NCBI GenBank assembly: GCA_025617375.2
Contig: JAMYGW020000001.1
Location: forward strand, 3,658,001 to 3,722,000
Source: Acarospora socialis
Lineage: Eukaryota; Ascomycota; Lecanoromycetes; Acarosporales; Acarosporaceae
Direction of reading: 5' to 3'
DNA: 64,000 nucleotides
Positions within the stretch are counted from its first letter, which is position 1, and each line of letters begins with the position of its first letter. The notes beneath the pieces are model-generated. The model was not told the origin of the DNA and did not search any database. It saw only the letters and a list, made by a program, of their open reading frames with translations. Of this stretch, positions 34,605-46,312 are shown piece by piece. Both the position numbers and the translations under genes were made by a program.

Positions 34605-35801
34605 ATGGAGGAACCAACGGAGGAACCAACGGAGGAACCAAAGCCTGCCGTAGAAGGCAAGAAGAAGCACTTCTCTATCAAAATTGATCCAAGAGGGGAC
34701 GTCACTCTCGAGGTAGGATCGCCAGCAGCCAAGAGGAGCCTTCGAGTGTCCTCGAGCGCGCTTAGCCTAGGGTCTCCGGTCTTTGCTGCGATGTTGAATT
34801 CGACTTTCATAGAAGGAATCGTGCCAACAGACGGAAGCACCAGAACCATATCACTCCAAGAAGACAATCCTCGTGCTGTCACGACTCTCTGTAACGTCCT
34901 GCACCACCAGACCCAGTACGTTCGAGTCGAGAAATTCAAAGACCTTGACCAGTTGGCGCTCCTTTGCGACAAATATGACTGCGCAAGGGCATTGAAACCT
35001 TGGACGACTTTATGGCTTCAGAGGTGGCGCGGCAGTGAGAGCGGAGAAGATGATTACTGGAAAATGCTGTACATCACGTACGCACTTGACGATCGAGCAG
35101 CTTTCTATGCTGCTTCATTAGGGATTCTTCAGCACTACGATGAAGAAAAGATGACTGGCGCGTCTGCGACCTGGCGAGGGCTTGCTATCCTTCCAGACAG
35201 TGTCATTGGTATCTGGCTCCAAGATTATCCGAAACCTGTTATCTTCCACTAATCATGCATAGATGGTCTCCAAGCGCGGAGACGCGAGATCGTTGAAAAA
35301 GTCCATCAACAGATCGAGAACGTCGTCGCTAGCTACATGGAAGATGCGTCCTCCAAGATCTCGATCCGTGTGACCCGAGAGGGGGACTGCTTCAGCACTG
35401 CGAAGATAGGCTCCTATTTCCTTGAGCTTTCTCGCCTGGGACTCTGGCCATTAACAGAGACGTTGCGTAAGTGTAGCGTCGAACAGATCTTGAGCAAGCT
35501 CTCCTGTTTCGAGAACTACACTTTCGAGACACTCAAGCCCAACCGTAACGTTACTCTGTGCGATTGCAATACCTGCGCCGCCGACTTCGAGGAGGACCTA
35601 CAGAGCGTTGTCACTCAGAAAAGAAACTCTCTGAGGGGTCTCTGCCTTTCATGTGCGGCAGCCGGAAGAACATCAGCAGCGACGGGCAACTGCCAACGCG
35701 AAACCTGGTGTTGTGGACCTGGAAACTTTATGCGCATCCCTTCCTGGTCCCCTCCCCTTGACTGCGAGTATATTCCAGTGGATACAGTCGACGAGATCTG
35801 A
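34605..35801 (+). CDS. BTB/POZ-domain protein 2 with CxxC...GLCLSC motif
   Basis: Paralogue of BTB protein 1. Exons 34605-35199 and 35263-35801, 377 residues, with the intron at the equivalent place (after ...ILPD / ...SLPDGLP) and the same phase. The N-terminus has a tandem repeat (EEPT three times, from a 12-bp DNA repeat), then the BTB core about residues 25-130 (VSSSALSLGSPVFAAML). The C-terminal part repeats the family pattern: FLELSRLGLWPLTETL, a CDCNTC cluster and GLCLSC. The donor GTGTCA is weak but the phase match and homology to protein 1 support it. No extra 5' exon is evident here. Function unknown; BTB-Cul3 adaptor is a guess. Confidence 0.85.
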
Positions 35802-36338
35802 TGGCCGTGGTTGGTAGTGCGAGATCATAAAAGAACCTGCACAACCTCGACTAGCTTGTTTCAACGGCCATCATCACTTTACAAACAAGACCTAAGTGTG
35901 GTATGGCGTTCTGTAATTATCAGCCCAACAGAGTTTTAAACAAGGACGTTCATCTCGTAGCAGTGCTACTCAGATGGCTTGAGCGCTACAAGTCATCTCT
36001 ATCTCGATGGAGTCTCCTCCAATTTTCCATTCCAGCCAATCCATCCAGAGGTCATCTTGACAGATATTTCAAATGAGGCATTCCTCGTCCATATGGACCT
36101 CTTAGGCCAGAGATAGTGTAAGGATCAACTTTCAATGGGTTAGCATAACTGCATAAATTACGCATAAGGTAGGCACTCATAGATATACATCCGCGCGGGT
36201 ATTGCAAGCTTCCACATCGAAGACCAAGTGCAATTTGATTCGAGGCGTCGGTCCTATCTTTTAGCCGAGACAAACCTGCTGTCATCTCCCGCACCCCGAA
36301 GCCCTTGCCTGGTAGCTCTACAACATAGGTATAGTTCT

Positions 36339-36564
36339 AGGTCGTAAATGAATGCCGATATGGAGCACTCCAACACAGCACGAGACAGGAATGCACTGAG
36401 GCATAGATTCTTTGGGAAAGCTTTCTGTGTTACATGGAGGTCTCCATATTATGTTGTATGCTATGGAGATTGAATACTTATGGACGCTTTTTGGTGAATC
36501 CGAGGAGCGCTTCATACATCCATTAGGTTTTGGTGATGAGCCACACGGCATTCATTTACGACCT
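36339..36564. repeat. 226-bp element with perfect 19-bp inverted ends
   Basis: AGGTCGTAAATGAATGCCG at 36339-36357 is the exact reverse complement of 36546-36564. The match continues imperfectly about 9 bp outward on both sides. The interior is short and noncoding. It looks like a MITE or a similar palindromic insertion. Confidence 0.65.
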
Positions 36565-37357
36565 GGAACCATATCTTCCTTCATCATCATCATCATCCAG
36601 CACAGTCACACTCCCAACTCCCCTGCACAAGTTGGACCCTTCATTTCTAGAGACGATTCTAAGATCTGACTTCAGTCGCACTTGTCTCTCCCGGCGAGAT
36701 TGACTAAGCCGCCAATGTATGGAGTAACTGCTCCGTACTAAACTATCTCTCATTCGACCGGAGAATTTTCTGTTTTTGAGGCCGCTCACAGGTGTTAGCA
36801 GTTTCTGGGACCTGCATTAGACCGGGGGACTAGGGTGGGAACCAGACGCCTGATTGGAGGTTTCTCGCATCATCGCCACTCCGCAGACGTCTCACAAAGG
36901 CGACGATCGCTCTATAAATAAAACCCAGCCCCTTGGCACTAGCCTCTTCAGCTTACGCGTGCCTTAGCAGGCTACCCGTACCGTAAGCAATGCTGAATGT
37001 ATGACGAAATATATGTGCTTCAGGCGGACGTCGAACCCGAGTCGTATGGACAAGAGCTATTTTTCTCTTAAAGTTACCATACCCAATGGATTTGCGATGC
37101 CCATTGTGCTTGCTGCTCGAGAAGACCCAAACAAGGCTCTTCTCTATTTATTACGCTGAGGAGCATCGATCAAGGATTGGTTTATTTACAGATCTAATAC
37201 GGTTCGCTGTACAGAATCGAATCTCTCATGGCGTATCCATACCTTCGGTTTCTCAGGCGATGAGCTGCGTGGTTGGGGTCTACCTAGTAAAGCTTGTGGC
37301 AGGTAGACTCTGCGCGGCTTAAGGTACCGTCCGCTGAATGGTGTCTGTGACTGGTCG

Positions 37358-37384
37358 CTTTCAATGCTTTCAATGCTTTCAATG
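37358..37384. repeat. CTTTCAATG x3 tandem repeat
   Basis: Three exact head-to-tail 9-bp copies in noncoding sequence. Confidence 0.8.
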
Positions 37385-37868
37385 GGGCCTGACTAACCCC
37401 AGCTGTCCGTTCACGGCAACGTGAGCCGTCTCGTTGCCTCGGTGGTGTGGAAGCGATGCGGGGGCTGGATGTTTCGGTGTAACGCAATCGAATGAGATGA
37501 CTGGATCGGCCGTCTTCAGCCTCCACGTCTTCACATCATGCATTTATCACGCTATCATATAAATTACAATAATACCTCCAACTGGGGATGTTGCCCGAGC
37601 CACGGTAACTTAACGTCCAAGCGTTGCTTACCCCGTACCACCTATTATTTATCGCTTTTCACCTGCCCCCCAACAAAACTTTCCCTCCTTCTCCTTTCCT
37701 CTCTTCCTTTAAAAAATCATCTACTCGCTCGCAACCTCTGCTCTTTGCAATTTCATAACATCAATCACTCAAACACTCATCACCCACAGTCGTTCTAGCT
37801 GTCGTGCTGTTACACAATCCCGATAAACAGACTCTCATTCATCAAACCTTACACAATCAATCATCAAG

Positions 37869-38769
37869 ATGCAGTACTCCAAGCTCGCTGTCGTTGCTGC
37901 CATTGCCACTCCATTCGTTGCTGCTCAGAACTTGAACGGTCTGCCACAATGCGCTGTAAGTTTCATCCTCACCTCATCTCAGGAACTGTGCTCGTGGCTT
38001 TTTACTGACTATGAACCACAGCAAACCGCAGCTCTCAGCAGTATCAGCTCGACTGGCTGCCAGCTCACAGACATTAAATGCATCTGCAGCGCTTCCTCAT
38101 ACTTGTCTGGCCTGCAACAACAGATCTCCCAGAGCTGCAGCCCCGCTGATCAGCAGAGTAAGTTACCTTGTCGCAACAAAAGTCAATCTACACCACTGAC
38201 CTGACATTCTAGCCGCTCTCGCTTTTGCCCAGCAGCTTTGCGGCTCCGCTGGCGTTACTCTTAGCCCGTCGGCTGCGAGCTCCCCTTCCTCAACTGCCGC
38301 TGCCTCGTCGGCTATGGCCTCTTCCTCGAAGATGTCTTCTGCCCCGGCCTCGACCATGATGACCAGCACCGTTGCTCAGAGCTCCGCTGCTGTCGTCTCG
38401 GCGATTAGCGACGGTCAGCCTCAGGCGCCAACCTCAGCCGCAGTCGTCTCGGTGATTAGCGACGGTCAGCCTCAGGTGCCAACCTCGGTGGTGGCCGTTT
38501 CCCAGATCTCCGACGGGCAACCGCAAGCCGGCAGCGCTCAGCCGACCGTCACCGCGAGCGCCGTCTCCCAGAAGACCGATGGCCAGCCGCAGGCACCGAC
38601 CCCGGCTCCGGTTCCGGCTCCGGCCGCCAACACGACCACCGTCAGCAACGTCACCGCCGTCACTACGGCCAAGCCTTCCACTTTCACCGGCGCTGCCAGC
38701 AACTTCGGTGTTCAGTGGATCGCCGCCGGTGCCGTTGGTGCCGCTGCCGTCTTCTTCGCCGGGTTGTAA
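37869..38769 (+). CDS. GPI-anchored CFEM-type wall protein with PIR-like repeats
   Basis: Exons 37869-37955, 38022-38157 and 38213-38769; 259 residues. Signal peptide about 1-20. A CFEM-like domain follows (LPQCA, then TGC, KCIC, QSC, QLC), with six of the usual eight cysteines. CFEM proteins sit on the surface and some bind haem. A Ser/Ala-rich stalk carries four repeats ending DGQPQ (139-145, 156-162, 173-179, 196-202). These match the PIR core (Q-[IV]-x-D-G-Q-[IV]-Q) except for Pro in place of the aliphatic residue. In PIR proteins the Gln of DGQ forms an ester bond to beta-1,3-glucan. The last 18 residues are hydrophobic after a Gly/Ala/Asn region, as for a GPI signal. Strong promoter and leader context suggest high expression. 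Confidence 0.9.
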
Positions 38770-39562
38770 GACTCTGCAACATCGCGTCCATTCGTTTTGA
38801 GATGTTGTACACAGCAGGGGGAGATATGTTCTTGGCCGTTCTATTTCGGTGTAAACTAATTCGGATGAGGATTGGGTAAATTGGGTGGATTTACGAAAAG
38901 GGTACGAAATGGATATGAAGGTAATGCGGAGGATTATGTAGTGAAGATCAAATCAAAGCAAACTGCAGTTGAATATATGAGATGTGCCTAAATTGTATGG
39001 TTTGCTTTCAGGAATTCCTGTCGGTATGTTCGTTCTCGAGTCAGAGTATATTACACTCCCCAACCACCCTCCATCGGGCAACCTTGCGCAGAATCTGCAC
39101 ACTTTCACCCTTTATCTTCTCAATCAATCACCGCATTCCATGCCGACACCTCCAAGCTTCCACACCAAGACCTACGGAAAAAATTCCACTTCTCCAACGT
39201 CGCTGGGGATGACTAAATACAACGGAAGTCACTCGATGACTAATAACCCTCAATCAGTGATGACTGCATCATGCATCTACGAAAAGAAACGCTACTCCAT
39301 GGCGGGCTTATAACCACAAAGACGAGGTATTAAATCTGCATCGTCTTACCAAGACATTCGAGACAGAAGCGGCCCAGTCAAATGCCTTACCGGTAGAGTA
39401 CCACTTAATTGACCCTCAAAGTGGCCTGTCCAAACCCCAACGTTGCTGATATGCCCAAACCCTAACCCACCAACTCCTCGACATAATTCCTACCACCCAC
39501 CACGTCCCGTTGACATCAAAAACATTCAACCAATCGATTCTGCACCTTTCCAATCGCCCTCC
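38770..39562. other. Intergenic, no gene seen
   Basis: 3' flank of the CFEM gene and promoter of the DUF427 gene. No repeat or RNA gene recognised. Confidence 0.5.
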
Positions 39563-40277
39563 ATGCCACCCAAACCCAAACTGAACGTCACCAACTTCCC
39601 GCGCCCGCCCCTCCTCGAGAAAACGGCGCGGCACCTGCAGATCAAATGGGACGACCTCGTCATCGCCGACACCAGAGACGCTTATTGGGTCCTTGAGACG
39701 CATCATCCTCCAAGTCAGTAACCTTTCCCCTCTCTATGTTCCGTTCCTGTCGTTTCCTGCCTCAACCCCCTTCTTCCTTTTCCACCCCCCATCTTCCACG
39801 AACCGACGCCCCCGCTTATCCTCCCTACGCACGCAACATCCACCACCGCACCCCACCCCGCTCTGCTCCCCTCGTTTCCACCCCACCCCCACTCCCTACC
39901 TACCAACCAACTCACTCATCCCCGGCTCCGCCTTTCTAGCCTACTACCTCCCCCGCACCTCCCTCCAGCAACCCTGCTCCCTAACGCCCACCCCGCACCG
40001 CTCCCTCTGCGAATACAAAGGCCCCGCCACCTACCACGCCCTGACGCACCCGTCCACGCACGCCACCGTCGCCAACCGCATCTGGTCCTACGACACTCCC
40101 ACGAAAGCCTTCGAGCCGATCAAAGGCTACCTGAGCTTCTACGCCGGCGGCGTGCCGTGGTCGTGTTGGGTCGATGGCGAGAAGGTCGATGCGCAGGAGG
40201 GGGCGTTCTATGGCGGGTGGGTGACGAGCGATGTGGGCGGGGTGATGAAGGGGGGGAGGGGTACGGAGGGGTGGTAG
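39563..40277 (+). CDS. DUF427-domain protein
   Basis: Exons 39563-39713 and 39940-40277; 162 residues. The 226-bp intron is long for this window and nearly pure pyrimidine. The DUF427 fold is recognisable: KWDDLVIADTRDAYWVLET strand pair, YYLPRTSLQ, CEYKGPATYH and the aromatic WSYDTPTKAFEPIKGYLSFYAG block, which is the family hallmark. Splicing gives HHPPTYYLPRTS as expected. Family function is not established. The region is unusually GC- and CT-rich compared with neighbours. Confidence 0.88.
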
Positions 40278-40576
40278 GTGGGTGACGGGAAGGGGATGGG
40301 GGCGGGGATGGGGATGGGGTTGAGGGCGTCTGTGGGGATGGCGGAGGAGGGGGAAAGAAGAGTGTGTGGTGTTGGCTGGCTTCCTGGGCTGGGGGTTTTT
40401 AGATGGCGCGGGTTCCGGTGCGGCTGGCTCTTTTGCAGGGTGTGGTATTGCCGCTTTCCGTGTGGGTCTAGATTCAAGCCTTGGATCCATATCAACGTCA
40501 GTGACATTCATTTGCTTCCCCAGATAGGACCGACGGCAGACCGACAGCACGGAAAATCAAACAGTGTTCAAGTACA

Positions 40577-42723
40577 TCAAATGCTCCCCCGTGACGTGTC
40601 GAAGCTCTCCACCCACTCCAACAACCTCGCCTCGTCCCTTTCCAGTTTCTTAATCCCCTCCGCACTGGCCCAGAAGGACGTTAAATCTTGAGGGTTTGTC
40701 CCCTGCATGGCGAGAAGGTCGTCCCACTTCGGCTCCGAAAACCTCGCGACGCGCGCGATCGTGCTGTCTTCTCCGAACGCTCTCGTTGCATCCTGGACAA
40801 ATCGTTTGACGTGCGGGTATTGGATCGCGGAGAGGGCGGACTCGAGCGACCGTAGCTCTCGGACGGTGGGGTCGTTGGCGCATAAGAGGTTCACGACGCG
40901 CCTGGAGAGCTTTAGAGTGAACACTCATGTGTGGAGGCACGACTGGAGGGCTGGAACGAAATGTGGACGTCGGACACGCTCGCGTTCCTTTTCTCGCCCT
41001 ACTTACGATTCAACGCCCAGGTATTTCATGAAGTGCTCCACTCGACGGAAATTATACCGACTCGGCCTCATCAACGGATCGGCTTTGAGACACGTCTTCA
41101 GCCAGAATCTCAACGCTTTCACCAAATTCGTATCTTGGTAGGCTGCGGCAAGAGCGCTCCACAGCTCAGGCATCGGCTGAACGTCGCACGGCCACGGTTT
41201 CCCCGGATAGCCATCCTGACAGAGTCGGTCTGCCACGGTCTCGACGACCACAGGTGACGGCATGTCCGTCTGTAATAGCTGCTTTAACTGATCCTGCGCT
41301 TCTCTAAACCGCCCGTCGAGTTCAGGGTCTTCAACTGTCGGTTCCCCGGGTCCAGTGGGTCCCTTCTCACATTTTCGGCATTTGCATTCGAAGAAATACA
41401 TGCTTTGCAGTTGCTCTTGGCGAAAATGGAAGCCGAAGGTCGGGTCGATGTAGGAGATTGTTATTTCTTTCCCTGTCTGGATGACCCTGGTCGATCGCAC
41501 TCGCAACTCAGGCCCTTCGAAATAGTAGTCGGCGTTGGGGTCGCATGAATGGTTCATTAGCGCAGCACCCGAGTCCAGGCAACTGCCTAGGACCTCTCCC
41601 TCCGGCGTATGTAGAGCCATGCTGTTGATAAAGAACTATACAGATTAGCAAAGCATCTCACAGAAAGTTCGATGCAGACCCAGCACCGATTGAAAAGGGG
41701 CGAATCGCAAAGGAACCCCCAACATCATAAGCGGCATGTAAACAAACCGAGAATTTTCAAAGGAAAGGGTGCGGTGCTCTAGATTGAGGTCAGACTCCTC
41801 GTTGATCCTGTCCTTACACTACAGATCAAGTTCTGCAGAACTTCTTCACCATCATCCGTGCCGGTCCAATTCTTGATAGACTGGCAATCAGACTCAAACC
41901 CCTGCCAGAGTGATCCTCCAGCGGCTCTATACTCGTCCCTGTGCGTTTCCATACTCAGGAGACCACGCCATTGGCCCTCGGTCAACTGGCCGCTCGCGCG
42001 CAGGTGCAAGAGGCGTATGATAGCGCGCACAGAGGGGGAAATGCCCTCTGATCGATGCGAGTTGTATCTGATTGATGGTATCAGTGAAGCTTCAAGGAAG
42101 ACCTTTAATGGAGCCGAAGCATCAGCATTGAATAAGGTATATGATCCAACTGTCTCAGCGGGATTCCACACAATTTGCACTCGGCCTTGTGGTGCCTTCT
42201 CCAGGCCTTTGCCTGACAGGCCTAGAAACATAGTCGGACTCTATCAGATGGTACTCCTGGTAGATATAGAGGTGGTGCCCATGACTGACTCTCGAGCAGT
42301 ATCGCACCACCTTGCATCCATTACAGCTGGAGACGCTCAGCGCTATGCTAGGGTCGATGGCCTGACGAAGTGTGCTACCCGTCCATAGAAAGCAGTTGTC
42401 GCAGGTATCGCTCATATGTTTTTCGGTCCTTCAGAGACAACCATAACCGGTCAGAAAGGAACTGAGGGGTTTGAGATCTCGACCACCACTTGTGCAGTCA
42501 CACAGTGGTACGAAAAGTGCTAAACACACAGTACGTTCATAAGTTGTTGCTTGAGACGGAAGATCTCCTGGTTGGCCAGAATGTTCTTCTCCGCAACCAT
42601 GCCTGACCCTGCAGAGCTGATTGTCGACGTTGCTCTACGGAGCGGGACACGAGACTCAACATTGAGCAAGAAGCCGTCCGTCTTCCCGTGGTCAGCGTGT
42701 TCTGTACTGAGACGACTTTCCAT
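40577..42723 (-). CDS. SET-MYND protein lysine methyltransferase (SMYD-like)
   Basis: SAM-dependent lysine methyltransferase. Exons in transcript order 42530-42723, 42290-42428, 42172-42221, 41818-42067, 41007-41635, 40577-40901; 528 residues. The SET domain is split by a MYND finger, the SMYD layout: GMVAEKNILANQEIF (first SET strand), then CDNC...CNGC...YCSRACQAKAW...HHKAEC, the seven-Cys/one-His zinc finger restored over two introns. The SET core then follows: NHSCDPNADYYF, ITISYIDP and the post-SET CKCRKC. The C-terminal third is helical, as in SMYD proteins. Two donors are weak (GTGTGT at 42529, GTGTGG at 42171), but each gives the only in-frame join and the exact family spacing. Substrate unknown. 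Confidence 0.87.
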
Positions 42724-43795
42724 ATCTGGACGATGCGGGGGCAGCAGAAAAGATGTGGGATACGCTCAGCGAAAAAGGCTACAGTTGATGAGACAGCATG
42801 GATTGATGAGATGATCCTCGGTTGAATGAAAACATACACGTTGTAGCACGTAACTGGTCATTGGTAAGGTCTGCATGAATAAGTCCTCAACACCGCCTGA
42901 CAAGTAAGCAAATCATATTGTGTTTAAGCCATCCCTATGACATGAAATGCAGCCATTCAGCATGGTCTTATCATCGTTCCAAACTGCTTCAGGATAGGGG
43001 ATCTCAACAATAATGTTCCGAACTTACGTTGATGCAAATTTCTTAACCCAGACCCCAGAATCTGTACTTTCCCACCTAGAACTTAGCCTATTCAAAAGTC
43101 TAGTTGCCTAAGGTGCGGAGGACACCCTCGCCTAAATTCCCGTTTGCTGTATTGCTATCAACTCCGTTATTGAAAGCTTTGGGGGATACTCTCAGGGTAC
43201 AAACCTAGGGCTGCTCTGAAACAAGGGCTAGACCCAGAAAGAAACATCACGGCTGGCTTAGAAGAATATAACTACTGAACGACTTACCTACCTGTCATCC
43301 CCGCTCGATTTCTCAGTAACTACACTCTGTCCCGCGCTCCACTGATCCGGCTCCAATACCCTTCCTAACCCACGGCTCGTCAAAGCCAGAGAATCCGACT
43401 ACACGCACAAACATCTTCAGCTTCATTCGGCGTGCTGGTCAGCATGCCGAGGTCCAATCCTTTTGGCCACACCTCAATAATATCAATAAGAAGGAAAGGA
43501 AGGGAAAACAGATCGCATCTATAGCGCTTGACTACGGTGGAGGAGAGGCAGCGTTGATGGGGATCGAAGATGGTACAGTTGGTTAGAAGGTTAATTAAGT
43601 CTAGACCAACATTCTAAAGGCCACTGCGCGGAAAAGCGGATAATCGGGTGCGAGTTAATCTGACGCTCTACGGAGTAGGTACTCTCTACATAGCCCTGAC
43701 ATCGTCACTACATATTCCCAATTCTTTATATTCCACCATGTAACGATCCAATTATTTCGAAGCACACAGATTCTGATCCCTTACCGAATACCGCC
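42724..43795. other. 1.1 kb intergenic, no gene seen
   Basis: 5' flank of the SMYD gene and 3' flank of the TBC gene. Holds one TACGGAGTA (43669-43677). No frame with support. Confidence 0.5.
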
Positions 43796-46312
43796 CTACT
43801 TTTTCACATGCATCTTCCTCAGCCTGATATTCGAATCCGTCCTGACCCGCCTAAACGCCTGTCTAAAACTGCCTTCGCCCCTCGCCACGTTAACGCCCGT
43901 CTTGTCATCCGCACCACCACCCGTGAAAGCCCTGATCCTCTCATCCGCGTACATCTTCCGCCTCTCCCTCCTCCTCTCCTCGACCGTCTCCTGCCTGAGA
44001 TGACCGAAGCCGTTCCGCCGCCGGAAACACACGTCCATCAACTGGCCTGCGTCAATCAGACGGCGCGGGATGGTCTGCACGACCTGAAAGATCTCCATGG
44101 GGTCGCTGACGGCTTTGATCTCGTTCTCGCCGACTTTGAAGATGGCGAGGGCGATGCGGAAGAGGGTCTTGCTGCCCTCGTAGAAAAAGACGTCCCAGAC
44201 GCGGAGGACGGTTTCGATGGGGAGGGTGCCGATGAAGCAGGACATGAACCAGGCGGTGGTGCAGAGGGTGATGGGCGGGAGGCGGTTGACGGCGGTGACG
44301 GTGCCGTCGAGCTCGCCGGCGACTTTGGTCCAGATGGTCGGCATGGATTCTTTGATGCTGTTCATGAGGACCCAGAGGTCGACGTTGGCGCCTTCGAGGC
44401 TGACTTCGTGCGTGCCGGGTAGGTAGACGGTCGTGATGATGACGAGCATCCAGAAGGCTTTCTCTTCCGGCAGAAAGAGGAGAAGGAGGCCGGCGAGAAA
44501 GTTGAGAGATTGGCAGTAGCCGATGCGGGGGTTGTGGATCGAGAAAGCGCGAAGCACGCGGCGGAGGGAATGAACCAGTGGAGTTTCGAGAGCGGCTAGT
44601 CGGCCATTGTGGGTGTTGGTAGACCCTTCTGAGCTTGCGGCTAAGGGATCTTGATCGGGCTTGAATTTGATGTTATCCGGGAAGGTGCGATGAAGATCGC
44701 GTTCAATCAGCTCGGCGTCGTTTTCGCTCATGTCACCACGATTGGATTTGTCTAAATATTCCTGGTAGAGCCCTGGATGCTTTCGCAGCAAAGAGAATCC
44801 GCCAGCGTACCAAAACCATGCCGCCCCACGCCACTCTGGAGGGATACCTTTACGCACGAACCGTTTCGTCTTCGCAGTTTTCGGCGGAAAGCGAGTCAGC
44901 TCGAGTGTTGACAGCCCATGGTCTTTCATCAAAGCTTGCCATTTCGGCTTCCGCCGAGTCAGGCATTCTGTATAACCCTTGTCCCAGGCATCATACTGCT
45001 GAAGCGTTACATGTTGTGTCGCCTTCCGAAAGCCATATCGATCTCGCGTTTCTGTGGCTGCCATGATCGTTGGTGAATCTAGTGACACATCATAGGCAAA
45101 TCCACCTCTGGAGTTATGAAGGCCAGGAGTCTCCCTTGCAACATGAGGTGGGGATAACCCACATCCCCCTTCTCCTATACTGTGTTCTGCTGCCTCCACA
45201 GTTTCACGTGGTGTACCGGCTAGTTCGTCGTTGCGGAGTGGTGTTGTCTCTTCATGGCTCGTTTCTAATCCTCCTTCATCATCATGAAAGCCGGCCGCGT
45301 ACATACTAATAGCATCATCGACACTGAAGTCTTCATATTTGGCGGAAGAATCGTAAGACAAGTCATTTGTACGATCGCTTAGGGAACTGCTCTTCGTGAC
45401 TACACTACTTCTTTCTGTGCTACTAGCATCCATCAAGCTCGAACTGCTTGTCATCACAGATCGAAAACTAACTCTAGCCTCTGTACTGGAGTCACTGACT
45501 GGGGAGGAGGCGCTTCCTGTCCCATTGGCGCGATGCTGAGGATCTGGGTGGCGATTTCGGGATTGGAAGGGGTCACGCTGTCTTGCGACCAGAGTATCGC
45601 GGAAGCCGTAGTCCGGCTTAGCCGTCGAAGGTCGAGGTAGTACTGCTGTATCGCCGTTCCGGCCCACACGATGTGATGTCGAAGCGCCTCGGTTGCGAGT
45701 TAATGTTGGGAAGGCTACGGGCATCTGAAGTTCGCCGTAGGTTCGATCCGGTAGTATTGGGAATGTTGGTGAGTGGGTCAAGAGTTTTGGCTTCTCGAAT
45801 TGGGCCGAATGTGTTACGCTTGCTTGCTGTGGTCTCGTCGAATAATCCCTCAGAGTGCTGTCAGGTGCGTTGACAGCCTTCGGACTTGGTGTGTAGCATC
45901 GACCATCCTGATTGACTCTATGAGAGTTCTTTTCAACATACTTCTGCATATCCTTAGCCCTAAGCCGATTAACGTGAGCAGCCCTGCCGTTGTTATTATG
46001 GTCGTCAATCGTCGGAGATGGCCAGTTTGACCTCAACTGTGCCGCATGGTAAGCTGATGGCGAGCTTCCGGACAGTTTGGGAGTTATCGGCGATCTCGGG
46101 GAATAGTTTGTGGGCAAAGTGGGTACAGATGGCACCGGTGTTATGCGCAGCCTTCCGCGTGAGGCGATTGACTTAGACCTAGGAATCTCCTTTACAGGGA
46201 GAGAAGAGGTCAGGGATGGATGACTCCGTTGCCTCCTGACACAAGGCTCAAAAGTCGTAGCTTCAACTGTTGCATTCTTGATCTCGTCTTTACTCCTCAA
46301 TCCCGCCTCCAT
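43796..46312 (-). CDS. TBC-domain Rab GTPase-activating protein (Gyp3/Msb3-like)
   Basis: Stimulates GTP hydrolysis by Rab proteins in membrane traffic. Single exon, 838 residues from the ATG at 46312. The N-terminal half is long, basic and disordered. The TBC domain begins at VRKGIPPEWRGAAWFWYAGG and keeps both catalytic fingers: the Arg finger in IERDLHRTFPDN (I-x-x-D-x-x-R) and the Gln finger in GYCQSLNFLAG. The last TBC helices (LRVWDVFFYEG) are intact, followed by a basic tail. The RKGIPPEWRG...YAGG start resembles yeast Gyp3/Msb3, which act on exocytic and vacuolar Rabs. That subfamily call is moderate. Confidence 0.9.
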   Translation of the reverse strand: MEAGLRSKDEIKNATVEATTFEPCVRRQRSHPSLTSSLPVKEIPRSKSIASRGRLRITPVPSVPTLPTNYSPRSPITPKLSGSSPSAYHAAQLRSNWPSPTIDDHNNNGRAAHVNRLRAKDMQKYVEKNSHRVNQDGRCYTPSPKAVNAPDSTLRDYSTRPQQASVTHSAQFEKPKLLTHSPTFPILPDRTYGELQMPVAFPTLTRNRGASTSHRVGRNGDTAVLPRPSTAKPDYGFRDTLVARQRDPFQSRNRHPDPQHRANGTGSASSPVSDSSTEARVSFRSVMTSSSSLMDASSTERSSVVTKSSSLSDRTNDLSYDSSAKYEDFSVDDAISMYAAGFHDDEGGLETSHEETTPLRNDELAGTPRETVEAAEHSIGEGGCGLSPPHVARETPGLHNSRGGFAYDVSLDSPTIMAATETRDRYGFRKATQHVTLQQYDAWDKGYTECLTRRKPKWQALMKDHGLSTLELTRFPPKTAKTKRFVRKGIPPEWRGAAWFWYAGGFSLLRKHPGLYQEYLDKSNRGDMSENDAELIERDLHRTFPDNIKFKPDQDPLAASSEGSTNTHNGRLAALETPLVHSLRRVLRAFSIHNPRIGYCQSLNFLAGLLLLFLPEEKAFWMLVIITTVYLPGTHEVSLEGANVDLWVLMNSIKESMPTIWTKVAGELDGTVTAVNRLPPITLCTTAWFMSCFIGTLPIETVLRVWDVFFYEGSKTLFRIALAIFKVGENEIKAVSDPMEIFQVVQTIPRRLIDAGQLMDVCFRRRNGFGHLRQETVEERRRERRKMYADERIRAFTGGGADDKTGVNVARGEGSFRQAFRRVRTDSNIRLRKMHVKK

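Larger units (their letters stand above)
35802..37868. other. 2 kb without a gene; inverted-repeat element and promoter of the CFEM gene
   Basis: Contains the 226-bp inverted-repeat element, a (TCA)n microsatellite near 36582-36597, TATAAATA near 36914 with no convincing gene after it, and the CTTTCAATG triplet repeat. From about 37640 to the CFEM start the sequence is CT-rich and then A-rich (TCATCAAG before the ATG), the look of a strongly expressed fungal promoter and leader. Short open frames here lack support. Confidence 0.5.

Noticed and set aside
37020-37045. GTCGAACCCGAG, possible reverse B box of a tRNA
   Set aside because: Spacing inside the box is wrong and no cloverleaf can be drawn from the flanks.
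36914-37322. TATAAATA followed by a 78-codon frame at 37086
   Set aside because: The frame has no recognisable features or splice partners; a TATA-like string alone is weak evidence.
43808-44422. 204-codon acidic open frame on the plus strand
   Set aside because: Antisense to the conserved TBC domain, which has catalytic fingers and full length.
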